Positions 1 to 8,994 of a DNA stretch of 64,000 bases are shown here, in pieces (position 1 is the first letter of the stretch; every line of letters begins with the position of its first letter). The stretch is from JBEKTW01 sp049515655. Its GTDB lineage: Bacteria; Bacteroidota; Ignavibacteria; UBA10030; SZUA-254. The stretch covers positions 176,856 through 240,855 of the forward strand of contig JBEKTW010000003.1 in the NCBI GenBank assembly GCA_049515655.1, in the 5' to 3' direction. A program made the position numbers and the translations under genes. The notes under the pieces were generated by a model. The model did no database searches and was not told the DNA's origin. It saw only the letters and a list, made by a program, of their open reading frames with translations.

Positions 1-216
1 AATTTCAAGACGCCCATGCTCATCATTCACAGCGAGCTGGATTACCGCGTGCCGTTGAATGAAGGACAGCAGCTTTTCACGACGCTCCAGCGGAAGGGAA
101 TTCCGTCAAAATTCCTCTACTTCCCCGATGAGGGGCACCTGATTCTGAAACCGGGAAACAGTGCGCTCTGGCACAAGACTGTTTTTGAGTGGCTGGAGAC
201 TTACCTCAAAAAGTAA
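1..216 (+). CDS. C-terminal end of an S9-family (prolyl oligopeptidase-like) peptidase, truncated by the window edge
   Basis: The reading frame is open from base 1, so the gene starts outside the window and only the last 71 residues are present. They match the end of an alpha/beta-hydrolase of the dipeptidyl aminopeptidase/acylaminoacyl peptidase type. HSELDYRVP carries the usual catalytic-acid position (the family pattern is HGxxDxxVP), and PDEGHLI carries the catalytic histidine. The closing helix (VFEWLETYLKK) is typical of the family. The serine nucleophile and any beta-propeller lie upstream and cannot be seen. Family members cleave oligopeptides. The substrate and cellular location cannot be judged from this piece. 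Confidence 0.85.
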   Translation, partial: NFKTPMLIIHSELDYRVPLNEGQQLFTTLQRKGIPSKFLYFPDEGHLILKPGNSALWHKTVFEWLETYLKK

Positions 217-224
217 AAATCAAA

Positions 225-596
225 ATGCAAAACGACAAAGAAAAATTCAAAAAGGAATTTAACAAAAGACTATATGCGCTTACGTTGGAGCTGATCGACG
301 TTATTGACAAACTCCCGAAGGATAACGTATCCCGGCGATTGGGAGACCAATTACTCCGGAGCGGGACAAGTGTCATCGGGAATTATATTGAAGCACAATC
401 GGCAAGTAGCAAGAAGGATTACACGAATTATTTTACGACCTCATTGAAATCGGCGAACGAAAGCAAGCTCTGGTTATCGCTGCTGAAGGATACTGGAAGA
501 CTTCAAGCTGACAGCTTTGAGAGGCTGTTGAATGAGCTGTCTGAAATATCGAATATCTTTGCCTCGAGCATTTTAACGTTGAAGGGAAAGAAATAA
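225..596 (+). CDS. Four-helix bundle protein (S23/IVP-like)
   Basis: A 123-residue, wholly helical protein. The pattern (K-E-F-N-K-R-L-Y...LRSGTSVIGNYIEA...SSKKDYTNYFTTSLKSANESKLWL) fits the small four-helix-bundle family first noticed inside 23S rRNA intervening sequences and now found as free-standing genes in many Bacteroidota. I place the start at the ATG at 225. An in-frame GTG at 189 would overlap the upstream peptidase gene and adds only a basic leader. The gene follows the peptidase stop by 8 bases. Its function is unknown. Family structures form pentamers, and a nucleic-acid role has been suggested but not established. Confidence 0.8.
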   Translation: MQNDKEKFKKEFNKRLYALTLELIDVIDKLPKDNVSRRLGDQLLRSGTSVIGNYIEAQSASSKKDYTNYFTTSLKSANESKLWLSLLKDTGRLQADSFERLLNELSEISNIFASSILTLKGKK

Positions 597-651
597 TCTT
601 TGCATTTTAATCTGTCATTTTGATTTTTCCTTTTTGACATTTGATCTTGAT

Positions 652-1482
652 ATGGACTTTACTAAGAAACTTCGACATATCCAGTACAAGAACCAATCGC
701 TCCTGTGCATCGGGCTCGATACGGACGCGGAGAAGACTCCCCGGTTCCTCCGCAGGTTCCGGAGCCCACAGTACGAATTCAACCGGCTCCTCATCGAGGC
801 CACGCAGGATCTCGTTTGTGCGTACAAGTTGAATCTTGCATTTTATGAATCGACGGGTGAAACCGGCTACCGGACAATTCACCGTACTCTTGCCGTCATT
901 CCACAGGAGATTGTTACAATCGCCGATGGGAAACGCGGCGACATCGGAAACACCGCTGCACGGTATGCCTCTCTCATCTTCGAGAATTGGAAATTCGACG
1001 CCACGACGATCAGCCCGTACATGGGATATGATTCGGTGGAACCGTTCCTCAAACGTCGCGACCGGTGCGCCTTTGTTCTTGCGCTGACATCCAACAGAGG
1101 TTCAAGAGATTTTCAGTATCTCAGTGTAAACGGCAGACCGTTGTACGAGCATGTTGCGCGGGCAGCCGGTAAGTGGAATAAGAAAAGGAATGTCGGACTG
1201 GTCGTTGGTGCAACTCATCCGGCAGAGCTGAAACGCATCCGTTCACATGCACGGGAGATGCCCATTCTAATCCCCGGCATTGGCGCACAAAGGGGCGATT
1301 TGCAGGCTGCAGTCCGTTATGGATGCAATGCAAAAGGCGAACTTGCGGTCATCAACATCGGGCGAAGCATCATTTACGCCTCCGGCGGCAAGGATTTTGC
1401 TCAAAAGGCCCGGGAAACGGCACAGGAGTACCGGAAACAAATGGAGGCATATCGGAAGGAATACTTTCCAGCGGGGAAATAA
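652..1482 (+). CDS. pyrF: Orotidine 5'-phosphate decarboxylase, subfamily 2
   Basis: Converts OMP to UMP, the last step of de novo pyrimidine synthesis, in the cytoplasm. The 276-residue length and the motifs fit the long (subfamily 2) type: LCIGLDTD near the N-terminus, YKLNLAFYE, the catalytic DGKRGDIGNTAARYA segment with its essential lysine, SPYMGYDSVEPF, and the phosphate-binding PILIPGIGAQRGD near the C-terminus. I chose the ATG at 652. A TTG 18 bases upstream in the same frame is possible but unneeded, and neither has a clear Shine-Dalgarno sequence. No other pyrimidine gene is adjacent, so it looks like a single-gene unit. Confidence 0.93.
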   Translation: MDFTKKLRHIQYKNQSLLCIGLDTDAEKTPRFLRRFRSPQYEFNRLLIEATQDLVCAYKLNLAFYESTGETGYRTIHRTLAVIPQEIVTIADGKRGDIGNTAARYASLIFENWKFDATTISPYMGYDSVEPFLKRRDRCAFVLALTSNRGSRDFQYLSVNGRPLYEHVARAAGKWNKKRNVGLVVGATHPAELKRIRSHAREMPILIPGIGAQRGDLQAAVRYGCNAKGELAVINIGRSIIYASGGKDFAQKARETAQEYRKQMEAYRKEYFPAGK

Positions 1483-1756
1483 GTATTTCAGTATATTAGT
1501 AAGTCATTCTCCGTGGGGGATGTTTCTTATTGAAAAATCCTGAAACCTAACACCTATTACCTAAATCCTAATAGGAGACATCTGAATTATAAATCCTGAA
1601 AAAATCTTGAATCCGAATATCTAAATCCCAAACAAATCCCAAATCCGAAATCCTAAACAAATCCCAAATAATTCTAAATCCTAAGACCTATTACCTATAA
1701 CCTAACACCTGATTCTTTTAAGTAACAACATTTAGAAACTAGTATGGGGAGGCACC
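1483..1756. repeat. Low-complexity AATCC/CCTAA-type intergenic repeat
   Basis: This spacer is built largely from drifting copies of short words such as AATCC, AAATCC, CCTAA and ACCTATTACCT (about 1545-1715). No gene is visible. Similar degenerate stretches occur at about 28510-28760, 35009-35117 and 43066-43108. The last 15 bases before the next gene (GGGGAGGCACC) serve as its ribosome binding site. Confidence 0.6.
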
Positions 1757-3301
1757 ATGCGGAGGCATACAAATTCATTTCATATCCCTGAACGCTTTCT
1801 GAGGCAGATATGGAAGCACCGGCATTTCGCAACTCCGGTCTTGCAGACCGCCGACGGACAGCCGATTATCATTATCTCACCCGGTAAGTCGAATCCTGAC
1901 GGAGGTCCGGATTTTATCGATGCCAGGATCCGGGTCGGCGACGTGCTGTACCGCGGTGACGTCGAGTTGCACCAAAACTGCATTGACTGGAGTCAACACG
2001 AGCATCATCTCGACCCGAAATATAACAGCGTGATTCTTCACGTCGTATTTCGCCGGGATCCTTCGGAGACTTCCACCCTCACGAAAAGCAAGCGAAGCGT
2101 TCCCGTTCTCGTCCTTGAACCTCACCTCGTCTCCACCCATCATGCACTCTGGGACAAAATGATACGGGACGAACGCTCGGAGCGGCTTGCGACCATCAGA
2201 TGCTGTTCCCTCAACGACGATGTCGACCCTGTGCTCATTCAGCGATGGCTCCAGAAACTTGCCATCGAACGGTTTGAGCTTAAGGTGCGGCGATTCGAGG
2301 AACGCCTGAAGGAATTGGTTGATGACCAGAAGCTCTCGGTAAAAGAGCCTCCGGCCCGTTATGAAGAAACACCGTTCGGCCTCAATCCCGAAGACCTGCC
2401 TCCACCGGTTCATCGGTACTCACCGCGGGATTTCGGCAACATCCAGCTGTGGGAACAACTGTTGTACGAGGGATGCATGGAAGCGCTGGGCTTTTCAAAA
2501 AACCAGGATTCGTTCCTGAAGCTTGCAAGAAACCTGAAACTCCAGTTCTTCAAAGAGCACAACATACCGCCTCGCAATATCGTGCAGATCGAGGCGCTCC
2601 TTTTCGGTGTTGCAGGATTGCTCCCGCCGGTCCGCAGCCTCGATGAACGCCCGAGCAGAAAGTATGTGCTGGAACTGCGTCGTGCATGGAGGAAAATGAA
2701 ACCACTATACCGGAATGAGAGATTGACCGAAGCCGAGTGGCAGTTTTTCCGGTTGCGTCCCGAAAATTTTCCGACGGTTCGCCTTGCGGGCGCGGCGCAA
2801 CTGATTTCCAGGATACTCACACAGGATTTCTTTAAGACCCTTGTTCACACCGTCAAGGACGACGGGAGAGATACAGCGGAGAAACTCAACCCGCTGAGGT
2901 CAACATTCATAATCGCATTCGACGGGTTCTGGCAGCGTCATTTTCGATTTGGCGAGGAATCGGGGCGACCCTTAACGCTCCTCATCGGGAAGAGCCGGTC
3001 AGATGATATTGTAGTGAATATTGTACTTCCGATATGCTTGTTGTATGCGAGGATCTTTAAGGATAAGGGTGTCCGGCAGGCGGCCTTGAAAATTTGTGAG
3101 GAATATCCCCCGCTCAGCCACAACGCCATAATTCGAATGATGGAGGGTCAGCTGACCAAAGGTAAGTGCAAACTCGGATCGGCAACGCTCCAGCAGGGCG
3201 CCTTGCAACTGTATAAATTCTATTGCGTGGAGGAACGATGCAAGGAGTGTGTTGTAGGAAAAATCGTCTTTAGATCCGTCCCTGCCGATATTTCCCGATG
3301 A
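1757..3301 (+). CDS. DUF2851 family protein
   Basis: A 514-residue soluble protein of unknown function. The N-terminal part (HIPERFLRQIWKHRHF, then GQPIIIISPGKSNPDGGPDF and RGDVELHQNCIDWSQHEHH) carries the pattern I associate with DUF2851, a family almost confined to Bacteroidota and relatives. A cysteine-rich end (YCVEERCKECVVGKIVF) is also typical and could bind a metal. The start ATG is preceded by GGGGAGG at good spacing. The gene stands alone, convergent with the DUF4175 gene downstream. No enzyme motif can be recognised. The acidic/His segment DVELHQNCIDWSQHEHH could suggest a nuclease-like fold, but that is only a guess. Confidence 0.85.
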   Translation: MRRHTNSFHIPERFLRQIWKHRHFATPVLQTADGQPIIIISPGKSNPDGGPDFIDARIRVGDVLYRGDVELHQNCIDWSQHEHHLDPKYNSVILHVVFRRDPSETSTLTKSKRSVPVLVLEPHLVSTHHALWDKMIRDERSERLATIRCCSLNDDVDPVLIQRWLQKLAIERFELKVRRFEERLKELVDDQKLSVKEPPARYEETPFGLNPEDLPPPVHRYSPRDFGNIQLWEQLLYEGCMEALGFSKNQDSFLKLARNLKLQFFKEHNIPPRNIVQIEALLFGVAGLLPPVRSLDERPSRKYVLELRRAWRKMKPLYRNERLTEAEWQFFRLRPENFPTVRLAGAAQLISRILTQDFFKTLVHTVKDDGRDTAEKLNPLRSTFIIAFDGFWQRHFRFGEESGRPLTLLIGKSRSDDIVVNIVLPICLLYARIFKDKGVRQAALKICEEYPPLSHNAIIRMMEGQLTKGKCKLGSATLQQGALQLYKFYCVEERCKECVVGKIVFRSVPADISR

Positions 3302-3373
3302 ACCGCCGATCGCTTCTGGGTGCCGGGGAAAGGAACGCACATTTTCTTCTTCGGCTCCCGCTGGCCGTGGAAA

Positions 3374-6300
3374 TCAGTGGAGCCGGTCTTCCTTTTCCAG
3401 CTGCTCAAAGTACTTTTTGATCAATTCCTCATAGTCCTTCGAGTATTTTCCTTCGAGGGCCTTGAGAAGTTCTTCGCGCAGCCTGTTTTTACCTTCCTGT
3501 GTCGTCACGTCGAAGTCCGACGGGCTTGCATGCGAGATAGAATTCCCGGTTTCTGCTCTGCGGCGTTTCTCGTAATCGCGTTCGCGCACGGAGCGCTGCG
3601 AATCAAGGAGCCGCGAGAGAATCCGATCCTGTTTTCTTATCGTTTCGGGATTGACATGGTTCTGCTCAAGGTCGGTTTGCACTTCCTTCATCTCCTGCGC
3701 CACACGGTCAATGTCGCCCAGAAGCCTGCTGTACTCACCGGCATTCTTGGCCTCGCGCGAAAGTTCTTCGAGCGATTTCTGGACAGCCGCTTGCTGGCCT
3801 GCAAGGCGCTGGTACTCCGCCATTTGCTGTTGCGTCAGACCTTCGCCCTGTCCCATGGCCGACTGTGTGCCTTGATTGATCGACCCCTGAGCACCTGCCA
3901 TCTGCCCCAGTCGCCCCATCAAACCCGCCATGGTCATACCGCCTTCCCCGCCCTGCATCATGCCGTTGAGCGCATTCTGCATCATCATTGCTGCACGGTT
4001 CAGCGACCCCATGGCCTCGCCCTGTTTCGCCGATGTTCCGAGCGGATTGCGGCTCTCCAAGCCCTGCATTGCATCTCCCATCTGCCGCATCGCATTGCCG
4101 ATTTCTTTTCCCATCTCCGGACTGATTGCGAACGATTTCTTCGCAAGCTCTGCCATCTCATTGGCGACGTTGCCAAGATTGTTTATTTCTTCGTTTTGCC
4201 CTTCTGCGGCTTCCCTGAACCGTCGCGAATTGGGCTCAAGACTCTGAGTTTGATTTTTGAGATTCTCCTCGCGTTTTGAAAGCTCGAGAATATTCTCGAT
4301 TTGCTTCCGCATCTTATTCACAACTTCCTTCATTTGCTTGTCGCTCAGGGCCTTCTTGACTTCCTGCATCTGCTCTTCGAACTGATTCAATCCATCCATC
4401 GCCTGCTGCTGATCTTCTTGAGCTTGCTGCATGTCCCCCGCCTTCATCTTCTGCGCTGCGGAATTCATCTTTTGCTGGAGCTGTTGGTTTTGCAATTGCT
4501 GCTGTGCTTTCGACATCTCTTGCAACGGCATCTCTTTCGGAAACTCGTCCATCTTATCCTTCAGGTCCTTTGTCTCTTTCTGGAGTGAATCCGCCTGTTG
4601 CTGCAGGTCCTGTTGCTGGCGGGCGAGATCGTTTCGTTTTTGCTCGTCCGAGGGATTCGTTTTTGAAGCCTGCTGCTTGAGCGCCTCCTGCTGCTTCTTC
4701 AGCTCTTCCGCGCGCTTGAGAAGCTCATCAATCTTTTGTTCGATTGCGATGCGCTTCAGCAGCTCGATGGTTCGCTCCAGACTCTGGCGAAACTGTTCCT
4801 CAGAGAACTTCAACTGCTCCGTGGCCTGCTTCATCTGCTCCGGAGATAATTGCTTCGTCGACTCCCGCAATTTCTTGAGCGCTTCCTGTAACTCCGGCGA
4901 TTTCAGTTGATCCATCAGTTTTTGGAGCTCAAGATACTTTTCGAGCGTTTCATCGGAGAGAACCTTGTTCTCTTCCATCTTTTTCACCGATTCATCGAGT
5001 TTTTGAGAAGCATCTTCCAGCTTCTTCTTCATGGACTCGTATCGCTGGAGCATTTGCTCGGCCTTGTTTTGCTGCTGCCAGTCCAATTTCTCGCGATTTT
5101 GTTTTTTCAACTCACGCTGCAAATCCTCAACATCATGTTTAAGCTCTTCCGCCTGCCTAGCGACATTTTTCATCGATTCCATTGATTGAACCTGGTCATG
5201 TGAAACGTCGGAAAAAACCTCTTCAAGGGACGGCAGCCGGAGCAGATAGGTCTCGCTTTTACCCGCCTTCGGTCCGTTAACCTCGTCGTTGTCAAACACT
5301 TCGACGTAATAGGAAACAGCGTCTTCGGGAACGAGATGCATGGAAGAGAGATCCCAGGCGTACGGTATTTCCATCACGATTTGATCGTTTCGCGCGAGAG
5401 GAATGTTGACATACGTCGCCGCGGTGTCAGGCTGTTCGTAGCGAGACTGGACTAATTTATAGGCAAGCCGGAGTTGTGAGAACCCAAAATCGTCCTTAAT
5501 GCGGATGAAGAGGTTGAGTTTCATTTCCTCCGTCAGCTCGACATTTTTCGCGGGCGCAAGGATCTCGGCGGTCGGATATTCATCGGGAAGTGCTTTAATC
5601 GTGTATTCAACTGGAAAAATATTCGCCAGTCCATTCCGTCCCACGATCTGGAAATGATACGTCCTGTCCCGTTTGATCCCGATACTGCCGACAGCCCAGG
5701 CTTCCCCGCACTTCAACGGTACCATCGTGCTGTCGTTGAATACCATCGATGCTTCCGAAAGCTCTTCGCTAGCCGTCAATCGCACATCGACCCTCGACCC
5801 CGGATAGGCGCTGACGTCTCCGACATTCTCGTCGAGAAGCCTGGGAGACAATCGCGTGTACGAAGGAAGTGTCACCTTCAACTGAAACGAACGAACGAGC
5901 GGACGGTCAACGACGGTGATCTTGAATTTATCACTTTTATTCTCCTCGACTGAGACAAAGTACTCCGTAGTCGACTTAAGGCTGCCCAACTCCGTATGAA
6001 ATGCACCGTCGGTTCCGGCCTGCAGTACCTGAGCGTCAAATTCCAGCTGACCTTCCGGGCGCATCATCAGAGAGAGCTTCCGGCGGGATGCACCGAGCAC
6101 GCGGACCGTGACAGGAACGCTCTCGCCGCGGACAACTTCCGTATTTCCCGGTTCCACGACGAACCGGATTTCCTGGGTGACTGCGTAGGATGTATTATAG
6201 TTCGCGATGCGATAGATCGATCCGAGAAATCCCGAGGGAGAAACAACGAACACAAGAAGAAATACACCGAACGCGTACGTGACAAATTTCCGAAACCTTT

Positions 6301-6790
6301 TCACGCGCGTGTCGCTGACCGCTCCCGTGAAATCAAGCGGTTGAATTTGCTGATAGAGGTCGGTGAACGACGCATCGATGAGAGCAGAAGAATAAATCTG
6401 TTGAAGGGTATTGCGCGCTTCGTATATCTGGAGCGCATCCACCAGGCGGTCTCGGATAGACGGGAAATGCACACCCACTTTGAGCGCAATTGACATCTCA
6501 GTATCGATCTTCAAGAAGCCAAAGGAACGCAAGAGCGGACGGAGGACGAACCATCCGGCACAACCGCCGATACACAGGAGAACCGCAACGAAGAGAACCG
6601 TTCTTTCCGCAACTCCCAAAGAAAAGATTTCTTCAAGCAGAATTCCGGGAAGGACAATAGAAATTGTAACAAGGATTGTAGCCAGACTGCCATAGAGAAG
6701 AGAAAGACGATTCTCCTTTCTTCTCACCGCATCAAGGCGTTGAAGTATCTCTGAATAAAGCGGCGAACTATTTTGCTGCCCCGTTTCCAC
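3374..6790 (-). CDS. DUF4175 family membrane-anchored coiled-coil protein
   Basis: A 1138-residue protein. Two hydrophobic segments near residues 29-51 and 64-84 and a third near 168-186 anchor it in the membrane. An extracytoplasmic beta-rich region of about 350 residues follows. From about residue 545 to the end it is an extremely Q/E/K/M-rich coiled coil, with a Gly/Met-rich interlude (NGMMQGGEGGMTMAGLMG). This matches the DUF4175 architecture. Such genes usually sit beside DUF4159, MoxR-ATPase and von Willebrand genes, and here DUF4159 lies immediately upstream (12-base gap). The function is not established. A role in envelope structure or stress is inferred from layout only. The coiled-coil region produces long spurious ORFs on the opposite strand. 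Confidence 0.85.
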   Translation of the reverse strand: METGQQNSSPLYSEILQRLDAVRRKENRLSLLYGSLATILVTISIVLPGILLEEIFSLGVAERTVLFVAVLLCIGGCAGWFVLRPLLRSFGFLKIDTEMSIALKVGVHFPSIRDRLVDALQIYEARNTLQQIYSSALIDASFTDLYQQIQPLDFTGAVSDTRVKRFRKFVTYAFGVFLLVFVVSPSGFLGSIYRIANYNTSYAVTQEIRFVVEPGNTEVVRGESVPVTVRVLGASRRKLSLMMRPEGQLEFDAQVLQAGTDGAFHTELGSLKSTTEYFVSVEENKSDKFKITVVDRPLVRSFQLKVTLPSYTRLSPRLLDENVGDVSAYPGSRVDVRLTASEELSEASMVFNDSTMVPLKCGEAWAVGSIGIKRDRTYHFQIVGRNGLANIFPVEYTIKALPDEYPTAEILAPAKNVELTEEMKLNLFIRIKDDFGFSQLRLAYKLVQSRYEQPDTAATYVNIPLARNDQIVMEIPYAWDLSSMHLVPEDAVSYYVEVFDNDEVNGPKAGKSETYLLRLPSLEEVFSDVSHDQVQSMESMKNVARQAEELKHDVEDLQRELKKQNREKLDWQQQNKAEQMLQRYESMKKKLEDASQKLDESVKKMEENKVLSDETLEKYLELQKLMDQLKSPELQEALKKLRESTKQLSPEQMKQATEQLKFSEEQFRQSLERTIELLKRIAIEQKIDELLKRAEELKKQQEALKQQASKTNPSDEQKRNDLARQQQDLQQQADSLQKETKDLKDKMDEFPKEMPLQEMSKAQQQLQNQQLQQKMNSAAQKMKAGDMQQAQEDQQQAMDGLNQFEEQMQEVKKALSDKQMKEVVNKMRKQIENILELSKREENLKNQTQSLEPNSRRFREAAEGQNEEINNLGNVANEMAELAKKSFAISPEMGKEIGNAMRQMGDAMQGLESRNPLGTSAKQGEAMGSLNRAAMMMQNALNGMMQGGEGGMTMAGLMGRLGQMAGAQGSINQGTQSAMGQGEGLTQQQMAEYQRLAGQQAAVQKSLEELSREAKNAGEYSRLLGDIDRVAQEMKEVQTDLEQNHVNPETIRKQDRILSRLLDSQRSVRERDYEKRRRAETGNSISHASPSDFDVTTQEGKNRLREELLKALEGKYSKDYEELIKKYFEQLEKEDRLH

Positions 6791-6802
6791 TAAGCAAACA
6801 CC

Positions 6803-7474
6803 TTAATGGGTTAACGCCCAGACGACGAGATTTGTTCCGAAACGGAGCGCCTCTTCGCGTTTCTCCGGCGGGTCCCCATGGAGCTCGGGAGGATCCCAGC
6901 CGTCACTCGGGTTGGATTCATACGTATAATAGACGACAAGCCGACCGTTGTGAAATAATCCGAATCCTTGCGGTGGTTTTCCGTCGTGCTCGTGCGTTTT
7001 TGGAGGACCGCCGGGCAACTCATAGAAGCAATGATACAGGCCGAATGAAAACGGCAGCTCGCGCAATTCCTGTTCCGGGAAGACCTTTTTGATCTCACGG
7101 CGAAACGCCTTGTCCATACCGTAATCGTCGTCTGCATACATGAATCCGCCATTTTCCAGATACGTCCTCAATCGCTTAACCTCGTCATCGTTGAATGCGA
7201 GATTACCATGACCGGTTATAAATATAAACGGATAGGTAAAGAATTTGTCGCTGGAGATTTCGACAAACTGGTAATTGGGGTCGACATCGATGCCGGTGTT
7301 CTGTTGAACGAACTGAAGGAGATTCACTTCCTCGAGCGGGTCGTTGTACCAATCACCGCCGCCAACATACTTGAGCCGTGCGATTTTGAACGAGCTGCTG
7401 AACTTCACAGCCTGCGCGGAAGTCTCAACGCAGGCGAAGATGAACACACAGAAGAGCATGAACAGTTTTTTCAT
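6803..7474 (-). CDS. DUF4159 domain secreted protein
   Basis: A 223-residue protein starting MKKLFMLFCVFIFACVETSAQA, a signal peptide with a likely cut after SAQA. I chose this ATG over one 12 codons upstream because it gives a clean signal sequence. The mature part (FKIARLKYVGGGDWYNDP, FIFITGHGNLAFNDDEVKRL, GGFMYADDDYG) is characteristic of DUF4159, which is distantly related to glutamine-amidotransferase-like folds. The second half is rich in Gly/Pro/His (PGGPPKTHEHDGKPP). It lies just upstream of the DUF4175 gene and is probably co-transcribed with it. No catalytic residues can be assigned. Confidence 0.85.
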   Translation of the reverse strand: MKKLFMLFCVFIFACVETSAQAVKFSSSFKIARLKYVGGGDWYNDPLEEVNLLQFVQQNTGIDVDPNYQFVEISSDKFFTYPFIFITGHGNLAFNDDEVKRLRTYLENGGFMYADDDYGMDKAFRREIKKVFPEQELRELPFSFGLYHCFYELPGGPPKTHEHDGKPPQGFGLFHNGRLVVYYTYESNPSDGWDPPELHGDPPEKREEALRFGTNLVVWALTH

Positions 7475-7593
7475 ATAGGAAAAGGTATGAAATAGGACAC
7501 GAAGATGCAAGAAAGACGTAGCGGTTTTACCGCATAGGAATAACTCGATGACAGGAAGACTTAGCGGCTACTTCGCCCCTAAGCATGGAGACG

Positions 7594-7667
7594 GAGGTCG
7601 TTAGCGTGACAAAATATCAGGATAGCGCGCCGACATGTGCACGCTATCCTGTACCATTAACGACCTC
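7594..7667 (-). terminator. Nested inverted repeat downstream of ftsZ
   Basis: An outer 10-bp perfect pair (GAGGTCGTTA at 7594-7603 with TAACGACCTC at 7658-7667) encloses an inner 10-bp perfect pair (CAGGATAGCG at 7618-7627 with CGCTATCCTG at 7642-7651). The structure begins 37 bases after the ftsZ stop and lies between ftsZ and the DUF4159 gene. It could end or attenuate the dcw transcript, but there is no U-tract, so a processing site or a REP-like element is equally possible. Confidence 0.45.
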
Positions 7668-7703
7668 TCCACGAGGCCGCAGAGGAGAGAACGATAATTA
7701 CAA

Positions 7704-8879
7704 TCAATCCATGATCTTACGGAGGAACGCGGGCTTGTCGGCATCGATATTTTCAGTTCTTGCCTGCGGCTCTGGCTCCTCTGAGCGGAACGGATTGAGC
7801 GGGATATCAATCCCCTTGCGCATATAGGCCGGCTCGTCGAGTTTCTGCAAATCGTGCAGCCCCGCCGGAATCCGGTCTATCGCTTTCGACGCGGGCTTTG
7901 CAACGCGCACCGTGCCGATTCCGCGCTTGTTGAACCCGGTCGCGATGACGGTAACCATCATTTCTTCGCCAAGATTCTCGTTGATGACGGCACCCATAAT
8001 CACGTTCGCGTCTTCGCCAGCCGCTTCATGGATGATGCTGACCGCTTCGTCAACTTCCACGAGGGACATCGACGGACCGCCGGTCACGTTCACCAGCACT
8101 CCCTGCGCACCGGAGATCGAGACGCCTTCGAGCAACGGACTTGAAATCGCCGCCTGCGCGGCTTCCACCGCCCGGTTTTCACCGGTCGCGACACCCGAGC
8201 CCATCAGGGCATCGCCCATCTCGCGCATGATCGTGCGAACATCGGCGAAATCCACGTTGATAAGACCGGGGACCGTGATCAGCTCCGAGATGCCGCGTGT
8301 AGCATTGTGCAGCACATCATTGGCCCTGTCAAAGGCCTCCTGGAGAGGTGTATTCCGCTCAACGATCGAAAGCAGCTTTTGATTCGGAATGACGATGAGC
8401 GTATCGACATGCTTCTTCATTTCCTCGATACCGATGTCCGCCTGTCCCATCCGTTTCTTACCCTCGCAACTAAACGGTTTGGTCACGACGCCGACGACCA
8501 GCGCGCCGATACTTTTGGCGACGTTGGCGACGACAGGTCCTCCGCCGGTTCCGGTTCCGCCGCCCATGCCGGCGGTGACGAACACCATGTCGCTGCCCGC
8601 AAGCGAACGGGCGATTTCATCCCTGTCCTCTTCCACGGCACGCTGTCCGATGGTCGGGTCAGCCCCGGCGCCCAGACCGCGCGTCAGGTTCTTCCCGATT
8701 TGAATCTTGTTTGGCGCCTTGTTTCGTTCCAGCGCCTGCATATCGCAATTGATCGCAAAGAAATCCACTCCCTGCAATCCTTTGTCGATCATGCTGTTGA
8801 TGGCGTTTCCGCCACCACCGCCCACTCCCACCACACGAATTTTTGCCCCGTGGTCGAAGTAATTATCCAGTTCTATCAC
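7704..8879 (-). CDS. ftsZ: Cell division GTPase FtsZ
   Basis: The tubulin homologue that polymerises into the division ring. The 391 residues include the glycine-rich GVGGGGGNAIN, the tubulin signature GMGGGTGTGGGP (about residues 104-115) for GTP binding, and the synergy-loop acidic residues in NVDFADVRTIM. After a variable linker the extreme C-terminus DKPAFLRKIMD is the conserved peptide that binds FtsA. The start is a GTG at 8879, preceded by GAGGAGA at suitable spacing. It is the last gene of the dcw cluster, 115 bases downstream of ftsA. Confidence 0.97.
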   Translation of the reverse strand: MIELDNYFDHGAKIRVVGVGGGGGNAINSMIDKGLQGVDFFAINCDMQALERNKAPNKIQIGKNLTRGLGAGADPTIGQRAVEEDRDEIARSLAGSDMVFVTAGMGGGTGTGGGPVVANVAKSIGALVVGVVTKPFSCEGKKRMGQADIGIEEMKKHVDTLIVIPNQKLLSIVERNTPLQEAFDRANDVLHNATRGISELITVPGLINVDFADVRTIMREMGDALMGSGVATGENRAVEAAQAAISSPLLEGVSISGAQGVLVNVTGGPSMSLVEVDEAVSIIHEAAGEDANVIMGAVINENLGEEMMVTVIATGFNKRGIGTVRVAKPASKAIDRIPAGLHDLQKLDEPAYMRKGIDIPLNPFRSEEPEPQARTENIDADKPAFLRKIMD

Positions 8880-8994
8880 TATCGTTTCTCCTCTGTTGTT
8901 GATAGTTGTTAGTTAATGGTTATTAGTTAGTTATTTATCCAATCTTAATTTCCAGCCTCTGACTTCCGGCACTTTGCTCCTAGCGTTTTCCTTG

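Noticed and set aside
3320..5185. Long open frames on the + strand (319, 95, 159 and 92 codons)
   Set aside because: They lie opposite the Q/E/K-rich coiled coil of the DUF4175 gene, where codon bias keeps the antisense frames open. Products are Leu/His/Cys/Ser-rich and nonsensical.
7854..8912. Long + strand frames opposite ftsZ
   Set aside because: Shadow frames of a GC-rich, strongly biased gene; no homology.
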